In this document: positions 37,470 to 45,817 of the stretch, piece by piece | How positions within the stretch are numbered: position 1 is the first letter of the stretch | How the letters are laid out: each line of letters starts with the position of its first letter | From: Elioraea rosea | GTDB taxonomy: Bacteria > Pseudomonadota > Alphaproteobacteria > Acetobacterales > Acetobacteraceae | DNA: 64,000 nucleotides | NCBI RefSeq assembly: GCF_007644105.1 | Contig: NZ_VFAC01000006.1 | Location: 90,351-154,350 of the forward strand | Reading direction: 5' to 3' | Made by a program: the position numbers and the translations under genes | The notes under the pieces: model-generated | Told to the model about the DNA's origin: nothing | The model's database searches: none | The model's input: the letters and a program-made list of their open reading frames with translations, nothing else

Positions 37470-37940
37470 ATGCCGCGACCGGAGACGGATGCCGCGCCAG
37501 AACACGGCGCGCCGAGAAGGACCGACCTCGCCGCGCTGATCGGCCAGGCGCTTCGCTTCGGCGTGGTCGGCGTGATCGGCTTCATCGTCGACACCGCGAC
37601 CGTCTACGGGCTGCACTATCTGGCCGGGGCCGATCTCTACACCGCAGGGGCTGCCGCCTACGTGGTGGCGGCGACGACGACCTGGGCGCTCAACCGGATC
37701 TGGACCTTCGCCGACGCGGCGCGCGAGCGGCCGGCCAGGCAATGGGCCCTGTTCCTCGCGGTGCAGCTGGTCGGGTTCGTCCTCAACCGGGGCACCTATG
37801 CCGCGCTGATCGCCTTCCTGCCGCTCGCTGCGGCCCATCCGGTGATCGCTGTCGCGGCAGGCTCGATCGCCGGAATGGGCGTGAATTTTCTCACGGCGCG
37901 GCTGATCGTCTTCCGGCCGTCGGCAGGGAACAAAATCTGA
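37470..37940 (+). CDS. GtrA-family membrane protein
   Basis: A 156-residue integral membrane protein with four helices. The ATG has GAGGAG upstream. After about 25 polar residues come the GtrA blocks FGVVGVIGFIVDTATVYGL, AAYVVAATTTWALNRIWTF and GMGVNFLTARLIVF. GtrA-like proteins take part in the transfer of lipid-linked sugars across the membrane in O-antigen glucosylation, arabinogalactan or exopolysaccharide synthesis. Its position just ahead of the exopolysaccharide locus fits such a role. Confidence 0.88.
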   Translation: MPRPETDAAPEHGAPRRTDLAALIGQALRFGVVGVIGFIVDTATVYGLHYLAGADLYTAGAAAYVVAATTTWALNRIWTFADAARERPARQWALFLAVQLVGFVLNRGTYAALIAFLPLAAAHPVIAVAAGSIAGMGVNFLTARLIVFRPSAGNKI

Positions 37941-38389
37941 TCGCGCGCAAGCAACTGCGTCGCTACGCGGTATGATGGTAGCGGAATACGCAGATTTACT
38001 CTCTCAGTAGTTGCGACCGTATGCAGGGCACGTCGCGATCGCGCGATGTGTCGCCACCCTCCGTGCGGTGTCTCGCCAGACTATCCAATGCTCGCAAGTG
38101 GAGGCTGACGCCGGTCAGGAAACGTCGGGCGGGGCAGATGCGTTAGGCGTTCCGAGATCAGACGGCCCGGAGCGATGCGCGAGATGGGCGATGACCACAT
38201 CCCCGACACGTTCAGGCGAGGCCCGCCATGCACGCAAGGGCGCGACCAAAAGATTGCGGCTTCTACATGTCTTCTACTTGCCGAAGACCTGATATGTCAA
38301 AATCGTGGCGAAGCCGTGACTTGGTTGCCGCGCTGCAGCATGAAAATCCGACCTGCTGACCGTGACCGCCTTGACTTTGCCATATCCAG
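37941..38389. other. Longest non-coding gap, upstream of the exopolysaccharide locus
   Basis: About 450 nt with visibly lower GC than its surroundings and no ORF with coding character. A 93-codon plus-strand frame exists but has no ribosome site or recognisable content. It begins with a small inverted repeat and ends in a possible promoter. The likely content is the leader and regulatory region of the sugar-transferase operon. Confidence 0.6.
37962..37984. repeat. Small inverted repeat after gtrA
   Basis: CGCTAC (37962-37967) and GTAGCG (37979-37984) form a 6-bp stem around 11 nt, about 20 nt past the GtrA stop codon. No T tract follows. It may be part of a 3' end or a regulator site. Confidence 0.25.
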
Positions 38390-38398
38390 ATGGATACG
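38371..38398 (+). promoter_or_regulatory. Weak sigma-70-like promoter before the sugar transferase
   Basis: TTGACT (38371-38376) and GATACG (38393-38398) are spaced by 16 nt. The -35 is good and the -10 matches only three of six positions. If real, transcription would start near 38405 and the second ATG (38432) would be the start codon. Confidence 0.25.
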
Positions 38399-40045
38399 AA
38401 GCGTCATGCGCTTCCTGGGACCCTGCACCGGATGCTGAAGAGCACCGAAGAAGCGACAGCGACCGCCGGTTCCGTCCCCGGGCAACGGGGTTCCGCGGCT
38501 GAAGAGCAGCCCGCCACGCCGCGCGCCGTCGGCGCGCAGGCCTCCGGCGTCCTCACGGGCGATGCGATCACCGACGGTACGCTCGACATCCCGGCCCGCT
38601 CGGGCGAAACGGCAGGCCATCGCCAGCAGGACGACGGCGCCTTCGCGCTTCCGCCCGCTCCGGTTCCGCATGGCATCGTCGCCACCGCCGTCGCCGCGGC
38701 CGATACCGTCATCGTCGTCGTCTGCGCGCTCCTCGCCTCGGCGCTGACCGGCGCTGGCGGCGTGCTCCGCGACGAGACCATCCTCGTCACCACCAGCCTC
38801 GGCATCGGCCTGCTGATCTGGCTCGGCGCGTATACGCATAGGACCATGTTCTCGGCTTCGCGCCAGGTGCATGCCATCGTCTCGGGCGGGGCGGGCGCGG
38901 CCGGCATCGTCGCCTTCGTCGAGACCGTGTTCGGTCTTTCCCACCAGGTCGATGCGCGCTGGGCGATTGCCTGGGCAGGGCTGTCGTTCGTCGGCCTCGT
39001 CTCGGCGCGGGTCTCGCTCGCAGCGGTTCTGAAGTCGGACCGCCAGGGCCGCTATGCGCTGCGCACCGTCATCGTCGGCGGCGGGCCGCATGGCGCACGG
39101 CTCGTCCAGTTCCTGCGTCTGCGCAATGACCGCTCGCTGAAGCTGCTCGGCTTCGTCGATGACCGGGTGACGCGGATCGGCGTCGAGATGGGCGCGATCC
39201 CCTATTTCGGGCCGATCGACGAGGTGTTCTCGATGGTCCGCGCCGGGATGGTCGACAAGGTGATCGTGGCCCTGCCCTGGTCGGCAGAGGAGCGGATGCT
39301 GCAGCTGCTCCGCCAGCTCGCCGAATACCCGGTGCATGTGCGGCTCGCGCCTGACCTGATCACCTACCACTTCCCGGGCCGCGTCCTGTCGGATGTCGGG
39401 GGCGTGCCGCTCCTGCACCTGCTCGACAGGCCGATCAGCGGCTGGGGCTACCTGATCAAGCGGGCGGAGGACCTCGCCATCGCCGGCACGGCGCTGCTCG
39501 TGCTCGGCATCCCGATGCTGCTGATCGCGCTTGCCGTACGGCTCGACAGCCCCGGGCCGATCCTGTTCCGCCAGCCGCGCATCGGCTTCAACAACCGCCC
39601 CTTCGAGGTGCTGAAGTTCCGCACCATGTACGCGCACATGTCCGAGCGGCGGATTTCCGAGCAGGCAAAGCGCGACGACCCGCGCATCACGCGAGTCGGC
39701 CGCGTCCTCCGGCGCCTGTCGCTCGACGAGCTTCCGCAGCTCTTCAACGTCCTCAGGGGCGACATGTCCGTCGTCGGCCCACGCCCGCACGCGCCCCAGA
39801 CGCGGGCCGCCGGCCGCCCCTTCGAGGAGGTCGTCGCGCGCTACGCCGCACGCCACCGCGTGAAACCCGGCATGACCGGGCTCGCCCAGGTGCGCGGCTG
39901 GCGCGGCGAGACCGACACCGAGGAGAAGATCATCCGCCGCGTCGAGAGCGACCTGGAATATGTCGAGAACTGGTCGGTCTGGCTCGATGCGGCGATCCTG
40001 GTGCGCACGCTCCTGATGGTGCTGCGCATGAAGAACGCGTACTGA
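38390..40045 (+). CDS. Priming sugar-1-phosphate transferase (polyprenyl glycosylphosphotransferase)
   Basis: It starts exopolysaccharide repeat-unit synthesis by moving a sugar-1-phosphate from a UDP-sugar onto undecaprenyl phosphate in the inner membrane. The protein has up to 551 residues: a polar N-terminus of about 90, a block of four membrane helices, a Rossmann-like CoA-binding_3 domain (TVIVGGGPHGARLVQFLRL), a fifth helix, and the catalytic domain with RAEDLAIAG, GPILFRQPRIGFNNRPFEV, KFRTMYAHM, LRRLSLDELPQLFNVLRGDM and SVVGPRPHAP. Two starts are possible, 38390 or 38432; neither has a good ribosome site. It heads the run of glycosyltransferases that follows. Confidence 0.92.
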   Translation: MDTKRHALPGTLHRMLKSTEEATATAGSVPGQRGSAAEEQPATPRAVGAQASGVLTGDAITDGTLDIPARSGETAGHRQQDDGAFALPPAPVPHGIVATAVAAADTVIVVVCALLASALTGAGGVLRDETILVTTSLGIGLLIWLGAYTHRTMFSASRQVHAIVSGGAGAAGIVAFVETVFGLSHQVDARWAIAWAGLSFVGLVSARVSLAAVLKSDRQGRYALRTVIVGGGPHGARLVQFLRLRNDRSLKLLGFVDDRVTRIGVEMGAIPYFGPIDEVFSMVRAGMVDKVIVALPWSAEERMLQLLRQLAEYPVHVRLAPDLITYHFPGRVLSDVGGVPLLHLLDRPISGWGYLIKRAEDLAIAGTALLVLGIPMLLIALAVRLDSPGPILFRQPRIGFNNRPFEVLKFRTMYAHMSERRISEQAKRDDPRITRVGRVLRRLSLDELPQLFNVLRGDMSVVGPRPHAPQTRAAGRPFEEVVARYAARHRVKPGMTGLAQVRGWRGETDTEEKIIRRVESDLEYVENWSVWLDAAILVRTLLMVLRMKNAY

Positions 40046-40118
40046 GCGCGGGCCCCCTCCAGCGACGGCATCGCACCGGGCGCCGGGGCGGCCTGTGGCG
40101 CATCTTGAACGAGGCATG

Positions 40119-41111
40119 ATGCTCGAGCAGAGCGGACAACGCGACGTGACCGCCGCCTCCGACGGCCAGCGCCCGTCGGTGGCTGTGCTCATCCCCTGCT
40201 ACAACGAGGAGGTCGCGATCCCGAAGGTGGTGGCGGATTTCCGCGCCGCGCTGCCTGACGCGACCATCTACGTCTACGACAACAACAGCCGCGACGGCAC
40301 GGTGGCCGCCGCGCGCGCCGCCGGCGCGATCGTCCGCACCGAGATGCTCCAAGGCAAGGGCAACGTGGTGCGGCGGATGTTCGCCGACATCGACGCCGAC
40401 ATCTACGTCCTGGTCGACGGGGACGACACCTACGAGGCGGCGGCCGCGCCGGCGATGGTGCAGCTTCTCGTCGAGAACCAGCTCGACATGGTCAATGGCG
40501 CGCGGGTGACCGAGATCGAGGCCGCCTATCGCCGCGGCCACCGCTTCGGCAACGCGATGCTGACCGGTATCGTCGCCTGGATCTTCGGCAACCGGGTCTC
40601 CGACATGCTCTCGGGATACAGGGTGTTCTCGCGCCGCTTCGTGAAGAGCTTCCCCGCGCTCGCCGCCGGCTTCGAGACGGAGACGGAGTTCACCGTCCAT
40701 GCGCTCGAGCTGAAGATGCCCGTGGGCGAGGTCCGCACGTCCTACAAGGACCGGCCCGCCGGCTCGACCTCCAAGCTGCGGACCTACTCGGACGGGTTCC
40801 GGATCCTGCGGACCATCCTCGTCCTGGTGAAGGAGGAGCGCCCGCTCCAGTTCTTCTCGCTCGCCGGCGGGGTGCTGCTGCTTGCCGCCATCGCGATCTT
40901 CATCCCGGTGCTTCTCGAGTACATCCGCACTGGCCTGGTGCCCCGCCTGCCGACGGCGATCCTCTCCACCGGGCTCGTTCTCCTGTCCTTCCTGTCCTTC
41001 GCCTGCGGGCTGATCCTCGACACGGTCACGCGCGGGCGGAAGGAGGCCAAGCGCGTCGCCTACCTGGCCGTGCCGGCCCCTGGAGCGGCGAGGCGGGACG
41101 CGGGTCGCTGA
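40119..41111 (+). CDS. Glycosyltransferase family 2, dolichyl-phosphate-mannose synthase-like, membrane-anchored
   Basis: A GT-A glycosyltransferase of 330 residues. Typical blocks are VAVLIPCYNEEVAIPKVV, YVYDNNSRDGT, the metal-binding LVDGDDTYEA, and SDMLSGYRVFSRRFV. Two hydrophobic helices near residues 240-262 and 280-303 anchor it in the membrane. It resembles polyprenyl-phosphate mannosyl/glucosyltransferases, which would supply lipid-linked sugar, possibly to the GtrA-type protein upstream. I chose the ATG at 40119 (GAGG 4 nt upstream); ATG 40116 and GTG 40095 are in frame. The stop overlaps the next start by one nucleotide. Confidence 0.88.
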   Translation: MLEQSGQRDVTAASDGQRPSVAVLIPCYNEEVAIPKVVADFRAALPDATIYVYDNNSRDGTVAAARAAGAIVRTEMLQGKGNVVRRMFADIDADIYVLVDGDDTYEAAAAPAMVQLLVENQLDMVNGARVTEIEAAYRRGHRFGNAMLTGIVAWIFGNRVSDMLSGYRVFSRRFVKSFPALAAGFETETEFTVHALELKMPVGEVRTSYKDRPAGSTSKLRTYSDGFRILRTILVLVKEERPLQFFSLAGGVLLLAAIAIFIPVLLEYIRTGLVPRLPTAILSTGLVLLSFLSFACGLILDTVTRGRKEAKRVAYLAVPAPGAARRDAGR

Positions 41112-42139
41112 TGGGTGCGGCGGAGCCCGCGCCGGCGCCGGCGAGCGGGCCGGACGTGGATGCCGACATCGTCATCCTCTCGCTCGACCGGATCGACGAC
41201 ACGCTCGCCGCCATCGAGAGCGCGCTCGGCCAGTCCGGCATCACGCGCCATGTCTGGGTGGCGGACCAGGGCTCGCGGCCCGAGAACCTCGCCCGCCTCG
41301 AGGCGTTCTGCGCCGGCCGCGAGGGGCTGACGCTTCTCGCCTTCCCCGACAATCGCGGCGTGGCAGGCGGGCGGAACCGCGTGATCGCTCCGGGGCGCGG
41401 GCGCGTCATCATCGCGCTCGACAATGACGCCGAGTTCGGCGCACCCGACACGGTGGCGAAGGCGGTTGCCGCGCTTGATGCCGAGCCGTCGATTGCCGCC
41501 ATCGCGTTCCGCATCCTCCGCTACGGCGACCGGCAGGACGACCTCTCGAGTTGGGGCTACCCCTCGTCCCTGCTTCCCCGCGCGGGCGAGACCTTCGAGG
41601 TCTGCACCTTCGTCGGCGCGGGACACGCGATCCGCCGCGCCGCCTTCGAGGCTGCGGGCGGCTACGACGATACGCTCCACTTCACCTGGGAGGAGTTCGA
41701 CCTCTCCCTCCGCTTCATCGCCGCGGGAATGACGGTGCTGTACCGGGGCGATCTCGAGATCCTGCACAAGGTGAGCCCGGAGCGGCGGTTCGACTGGGGC
41801 GGAACGCGCTGGTTCTACCATGTGCGCAACCGCCTCTACATAGAGGGCAAGATCGGCACCTCCCTTCCCCGGCGTGCGGTGCGCTGGCTCGCCTACCTGG
41901 TGAAGGGAACGCTGAACGGCGCGGGAATGCAGACGGTCCGCGCCCTGCCGCAATCGACCGCCATGCTGCGCCGCTTCCGCAGCGACCCCGCTTCCGTGGC
42001 CCGCTACAGGCTCGGCGCGGACGGGCGGGCGTATCTCGCGCGCAACGATGCCGCCCATCGCGGCTCTGCGCTCGACCGGCTCGGGCGCGAGGTGCTCTCC
42101 GCCATGCCTGGTGCGAAGGCGCGGCGGGCGGCCTCCTGA
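41111..42139 (+). CDS. Glycosyltransferase family 2, rhamnosyltransferase-like
   Basis: A soluble 342-residue GT-A protein, translationally coupled to the gene before it (TGATG). It contains DIVILSLDRIDDTLAAIESAL, VADQGSRPENLARL, FPDNRGVAGGRNRVI, the metal site IIALDNDAEFGAPD, and FTWEEFDLSLRFIAAG, with the acidic EEFD of the family acceptor-side motif. The pattern resembles RfbN/WbbL-type rhamnosyltransferases. It probably adds one residue of the repeat unit; donor and acceptor cannot be read from sequence. Confidence 0.88.
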   Translation: MGAAEPAPAPASGPDVDADIVILSLDRIDDTLAAIESALGQSGITRHVWVADQGSRPENLARLEAFCAGREGLTLLAFPDNRGVAGGRNRVIAPGRGRVIIALDNDAEFGAPDTVAKAVAALDAEPSIAAIAFRILRYGDRQDDLSSWGYPSSLLPRAGETFEVCTFVGAGHAIRRAAFEAAGGYDDTLHFTWEEFDLSLRFIAAGMTVLYRGDLEILHKVSPERRFDWGGTRWFYHVRNRLYIEGKIGTSLPRRAVRWLAYLVKGTLNGAGMQTVRALPQSTAMLRRFRSDPASVARYRLGADGRAYLARNDAAHRGSALDRLGREVLSAMPGAKARRAAS

Positions 42140-42147
42140 GACGAAAA

Positions 42148-42171
42148 CGGCGGCGCCTGCAGGCGCCGCCG
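42148..42171 (-). terminator. Rho-independent terminator of the PEP-CTERM gene
   Basis: CGGCGGCGCC-tgca-GGCGCCGCCG is a perfect palindrome whose minus-strand copy is followed directly by TTTTCGT, as expected for an intrinsic terminator. It lies 25 nt past the stop of the minus-strand PEP-CTERM gene and 8 nt past the stop of the convergent glycosyltransferase gene, so the hairpin may also end that transcript, although no T tract follows on that side. Confidence 0.75.
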
Positions 42172-42196
42172 TGACGTAAGGCCTGTTCCTGCGCGA

Positions 42197-42847
42197 TCAG
42201 GCGCGGCGGCGACGGGCCAGCCCGAGGCCGAGCAGCCCGGCGCCGAGAAGCGCGAGCGTCGCGGGCTCCGGCACGCCGGTAGACGTTGTCTGGGCGAAGG
42301 CGAAGATCAGGTCGTTGAAATCTCCGTCCGCGTTGCCTCCTGGAGGAAGGACGCGGTCCTCGAACGCGATCACGGTGACGTTGCCGATCAGGGCGAGGGC
42401 GGCAAGCGCAGCCTCGGCATCGGCGTTCAGGTTCACGCCGAGCGCGGCCTCGATGACGGCCACGTCGCTCGTCGTCATGTAGGCGACGTTGGTTGAGCCT
42501 ACGCCGGTCGAGAACGTTGCCGGTACCGTCAGGTCATTCAGGGTGAAGGTGAGCAGGTCGCCCGGGATGACGGGGGTGATGCTCACCGTACCGCCGATCG
42601 CGGTCGCGTTCGCGGTGACGGAGTTCGAGTTGGAGAACAGGAACGACGCGCCACCGAGGTTGATGGTCACGTCGAGGTCACTGTCATCCGCCGCATCGGC
42701 GAACAGGAACGCCGCCACCACCGGGTCGCCGGTCGCGAAGATGTCCTGGCCGACGATGCTGGCGGGCGGAAGCGGCGCCGCAGAAGCACCGGCGGCAAAT
42801 GCGAGCACCGCAACGGTGCTGGCTGAGGCTGCGAGGAGGGACTTCAT
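42197..42847 (-). CDS. PEP-CTERM sorting-domain protein with DUF4114-like motif
   Basis: A 216-residue secreted protein. It has a Sec signal (MKSLLAASASTVAVLAFAAGASAA), a beta-rich low-charge body rich in Thr, Val and Asn, a DUF4114-like segment VIAFEDRVLPPGGNADGDFNDLIFAF with an Asp-rich, possibly Ca-binding loop, and the C-terminal anchor VPEPATLALLGAGLLGLGL followed by ARRRRA. PEP-CTERM proteins are processed by an exosortase and sorted to the envelope or matrix in exopolysaccharide producers. No exosortase is encoded in this window. The gene is monocistronic, with its own promoter-like sequence and terminator. Confidence 0.93.
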   Translation of the reverse strand: MKSLLAASASTVAVLAFAAGASAAPLPPASIVGQDIFATGDPVVAAFLFADAADDSDLDVTINLGGASFLFSNSNSVTANATAIGGTVSITPVIPGDLLTFTLNDLTVPATFSTGVGSTNVAYMTTSDVAVIEAALGVNLNADAEAALAALALIGNVTVIAFEDRVLPPGGNADGDFNDLIFAFAQTTSTGVPEPATLALLGAGLLGLGLARRRRA

Positions 42848-42940
42848 TGGGGATCTCCGATCTTGCTAGGCAGGGCACAGGCTGCCTACAAAGGTTGGAG
42901 CAATTTATATGCCATTATCTAAGCCATTGATTGGAAAAGC

Positions 42941-42970
42941 TTTATCTGGCACAGGCTTGCGACATGTCAA
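42941..42970 (-). promoter_or_regulatory. Sigma-70-type promoter for the PEP-CTERM gene
   Basis: On the minus strand a perfect TTGACA (42970-42965) is followed after 18 nt by GATAAA (42946-42941), which matches TATAAT at four positions. It lies in an AT-rich gap that stands out in this genome and would give a leader of about 85-90 nt before the start codon. Confidence 0.5.
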
Positions 42971-43016
42971 AATCCCCGACAATCGCATGCCACGGATTCA
43001 TGACCATTCAGGGCCG

Positions 43017-43787
43017 CTAGCCTCGCCGTCGCGCTCGCGCCTCGGCAAGCAGCATCCTCACGATCGGCAGGTCGTCGACGAGGTAGCGCCTCGCGAGCCG
43101 CCCCGGATTGGTGGCGAGCCGGTGGAACCATTCGAGCCCGGCCTTCTGCATCCAGAGCGGAGCGCGGGCCTGCGCACCGGTGAGGAAATCGAGCGAAGCT
43201 CCGATGCAGAGGCCGACCCCGGTCGCCCCGCCTGCCTCGAGAACGGCATGGGCGAGCTTCTCCTGCCGCGGGCTGCCCACGGCGATGAAGGTGAAGCGCG
43301 CCCCCGCCACACGCACGGCGTCCGCCGCGCGGGCGAAGGCGGCCTCGTCCCTGTCGAAGCCCATCGGCGGGTCGTGGTGGATCAGGTCCACGATGCCGTG
43401 GCTGGCGAAAAGCGGGCGGATCGCCGCCTCGCTCCCGCCGATGACGGCAACCCTGTCGCCTGGCCGAAGCACCTCGGTGAGGATCGCCGCTGTCAGATCG
43501 CTCCCCGTCACGACCGGCGGCACGGCGAGCCCGAGGCGGCCGGCAAGCCGCGCCACCACCCGGCTGTCGAGCAGCGTGAGCCCCGCTGCGTCGTAGAGCG
43601 GCGCGGGGCCGGGCGTTCGGGCGAGCCGGACGAGATGGTCCGCGTTCGGTGTCACCACATAGGCGAAGGGCGCATCGGATGGGCGGGCGGCGAGCGCGGC
43701 AAGAACACCGGCGAGGTCGAGCGCGGCGAAACGGCGGCCGAGCAGCTCCACCGCGCCTGCTGCCGGCGCGAGGACGAACCCGGCCAC
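43017..43787 (-). CDS. WecG/TagA/CpsF-family glycosyltransferase
   Basis: A 256-residue GT26 enzyme. It has the family signature FAYVVTPNADHLVRLAR, LLDSRVVARLAGRLGL, VTGSDLTAAIL, VAVIGGSEAA, IAVGSPRQEKLAHAVL and IGASLDFLTGAQARAPLWMQKAGLEW. Relatives add the second sugar (ManNAcA, ManNAc or glucose) to a polyprenyl-pyrophosphate-linked sugar, so it is a good candidate for the step right after the priming transferase. It starts 4 nt after the stop of the outer-membrane protein gene and shares its operon. Confidence 0.93.
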   Translation of the reverse strand: MAGFVLAPAAGAVELLGRRFAALDLAGVLAALAARPSDAPFAYVVTPNADHLVRLARTPGPAPLYDAAGLTLLDSRVVARLAGRLGLAVPPVVTGSDLTAAILTEVLRPGDRVAVIGGSEAAIRPLFASHGIVDLIHHDPPMGFDRDEAAFARAADAVRVAGARFTFIAVGSPRQEKLAHAVLEAGGATGVGLCIGASLDFLTGAQARAPLWMQKAGLEWFHRLATNPGRLARRYLVDDLPIVRMLLAEARARRRG

Positions 43788-43791
43788 CGGC

Positions 43792-45066
43792 TCAGAGTTC
43801 CGCCGTCAGGCGGAAGGCGATGACGTTGCGGGAGGGGTCGCCGCCATTCTCGTTCAGCGTGTCCTGGCGCAGGTAGTAGGCGCCGACGCGGAAGTTCCGG
43901 TCGAGCAGGACGTTCACGCCGACCGTGGGAGCGAGGTACCAGGAGGAGCCGCGCGTGCCGCGATACTCGTCGTAGCGGCCCGATATCCCGGCATTCACGA
44001 GCACGTTCCGGTAGAGCTCGTAGGTCGCGTTGACGCCGAACTCGTTCGAGAAGAAGCCGTTCTCGAAATCCGCCGCGGTGCCGGTCTGGACGAGCTGCTG
44101 GCGGATTGAGCGGGCGAGGTTGGCGCGGATGGCAAGCAGCGACGTCGGCGCCCAGGTCACGCGCAGGCTTCCCGAGGGGCCGCTGAGGCTCTGGATGCTG
44201 TCCTCGTCATAGACCTGGTTGATGTAGCCGACGTCGAACTCGTAGCGCCACACGCCGTCGAAATCGTAGTTGAAGCCGACGAAGCCGTAGACGGCGTTCG
44301 AGGAGAGGTCGAGGAAGCCGGTCGGCACGTCGGTGTAGCGGAGGCGGAACACGCGGAGGCCCGCGAACACCGTCCGGAACGGGCCGAGCGCGTAGCCGAC
44401 CGTCGCGGTCGCGCCGTAGATCTCGTAGTCGTTGAACTGGCCGCTGCCGCGCACCTGCACGCCGTCAAACGAATAGGCGTCGTAATCGTAGACCCGGTAG
44501 AAGCCGCGCAATCCGAGCCTGTATCGGCTCAGCGACTGTGCCACGCCGGCCCCGAAGGACTGGACGCTGTACTCGATGGGTTCGTCGGAAGGCTGGGAGT
44601 CGGGGTCGGTCCGCAGCACGTGGTAGACGGCCGAGCTCGCCTCGCCGGTCAGTTCCGTGTCGGGCGTGAGGTCGTAGCGTCCGTTCAGCCCGGCTTCGTA
44701 GTTGGTGTAGGACTGGTCGGTCAGCTGCCAGTACTGAAGCCGCTGGACGGAGGCGTAGCCGCCGATGCCGTGGCGGGACCAGTTGCTCGCGATGCTTCCG
44801 CGCGCCGTCATGAGCGAGACGCTGTCGCTCTGTTTGTTGGTCGAGCTGTAGAAGACGTTGTCGTTGTAGGCTTGGTCGAGCTGGGCGGTGCCCCGGATGG
44901 TGAAGGCGCCGACGCGGATGCCGAGCGGATCGTACTCCGGCCGTTCGCGGTTGAGCACGGTGACGCCGCGCTGCTCGTCCTCCGGCCGGCCCTGAGCGAA
45001 GGCCTCGACGGTTCCGGCAAGCAGCAGAAGCACCGCGGGGACAAGGCGCCGCGCGCCAGCGTTCAT
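43792..45066 (-). CDS. Outer-membrane beta-barrel protein of the exopolysaccharide type (BBP2-like)
   Basis: A 424-residue protein with a Sec signal (RRLVPAVLLLLAGTVEAFAQ) followed by alternating hydrophobic/polar strands rich in Tyr, Arg and Gly that end in a terminal aromatic-poor strand VIAFRLTAEL. Segments such as QAYNDNVFYSSTNKQSDSV and YDYDAYSFDGVQ are typical of surface loops. It resembles the outer-membrane barrel proteins often found in Wzx/Wzy-type exopolysaccharide loci and may help polymer passage or surface attachment. The ATG at 45066 has AGAGG just upstream. It is the first gene of a two-gene operon with the WecG-type transferase. Confidence 0.8.
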   Translation of the reverse strand: MNAGARRLVPAVLLLLAGTVEAFAQGRPEDEQRGVTVLNRERPEYDPLGIRVGAFTIRGTAQLDQAYNDNVFYSSTNKQSDSVSLMTARGSIASNWSRHGIGGYASVQRLQYWQLTDQSYTNYEAGLNGRYDLTPDTELTGEASSAVYHVLRTDPDSQPSDEPIEYSVQSFGAGVAQSLSRYRLGLRGFYRVYDYDAYSFDGVQVRGSGQFNDYEIYGATATVGYALGPFRTVFAGLRVFRLRYTDVPTGFLDLSSNAVYGFVGFNYDFDGVWRYEFDVGYINQVYDEDSIQSLSGPSGSLRVTWAPTSLLAIRANLARSIRQQLVQTGTAADFENGFFSNEFGVNATYELYRNVLVNAGISGRYDEYRGTRGSSWYLAPTVGVNVLLDRNFRVGAYYLRQDTLNENGGDPSRNVIAFRLTAEL

Positions 45067-45348
45067 CCTCTGCACACCCTCTCCGCCAGCGCCTTTGTCC
45101 TGCGAATCCAGACCTCTGCTCCGCGTAGCACGATCCCCCGCCATCCGGCTACAGCGCGGTTCCGTGTTGCAGCGCCGCAGGGTTCCTATGCATGGGCCCG
45201 CTCAGGTATGATTGCCTCACGGACGTGTGCGCGAGGACACGGTTCTGAAACGGCAGCCCGGCATACCGTCGAAGGCGGGATACCCGGGGGAACACGCCAT
45301 GCCGGGGTCGGACCGTGGAGGCGCGGCGCGAGGATGACGAGGAGCCTG

Positions 45349-45807
45349 ATGCAGGTCCATGACGTGAACGACCGGGCCCCGGCGGCCGAGGCGGCGACTG
45401 CTCCGGCCCTGCCGGTCAGGGCCTTCCTCTCCGGCCGCGCAGACGATCTCGTGCCAGACCTTCTGGCCTACGCCCTCTACGTGCGCGACCGGGAGGCCCG
45501 CGGGCCCGTCGCCGCCGCCGCGCAGGCCGAGGAGGACCCCGTGATGCGGTTCCGCCGCGAGGCGACAGCGGACCTGACCAACTTCACCTACCGCTTCTTC
45601 CACAACCAGATCGAGGAGATCCGCCACGCGGCGGTGCGCGACCATCTCGGGTCCCTGCCCCGCCCGCCTGGCTTCCTGCGCATGGTCGCCGCCTCCGCCG
45701 TCGGGGTGCTTCTCGTCGGCGCGGCATCGCTCTGGGCAATGGGCCAGGGCGGCATCCTCTCCGAGATGGTCGCGCGGGTCGCCGCGGCAATCGGCGCGGG
45801 GGGCTGA
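45349..45807 (+). CDS. Unrecognised single-span membrane protein ahead of the type I exporter
   Basis: I do not recognise this 152-residue protein. The ATG at 45349 has GAGGAG 4 nt upstream; an ATG five codons earlier is less well placed. It has an Ala-rich polar N-terminus, the segment SGRADDLVPDLLAYALYVRDRE, a mixed helix FRREATADLTNFTYRFFHNQIEEIRH, and one membrane helix near residues 113-136 (FLRMVAASAVGVLLVGAA) with a short tail. It lies 10 nt before the exporter ATPase and so belongs to that operon. A role in exporter assembly is only a guess. Confidence 0.65.
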   Translation: MQVHDVNDRAPAAEAATAPALPVRAFLSGRADDLVPDLLAYALYVRDREARGPVAAAAQAEEDPVMRFRREATADLTNFTYRFFHNQIEEIRHAAVRDHLGSLPRPPGFLRMVAASAVGVLLVGAASLWAMGQGGILSEMVARVAAAIGAGG

Positions 45808-45817
45808 GACAGCTTCC

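Noticed and set aside
38011..38292. 93-codon frame in the 450-nt gap
   Set aside because: No ribosome binding site, no recognisable domain, and composition unlike the surrounding genes.
38297..40192. 631-codon minus-strand frame
   Set aside because: It is antisense to the priming sugar transferase, which has all catalytic motifs.
42947..42960. Sigma-54 -24/-12 promoter (TGGCAC...TTGC) near the PEP-CTERM gene
   Set aside because: GG and GC are 9 nt apart rather than 10, and the element points away from the PEP-CTERM gene.
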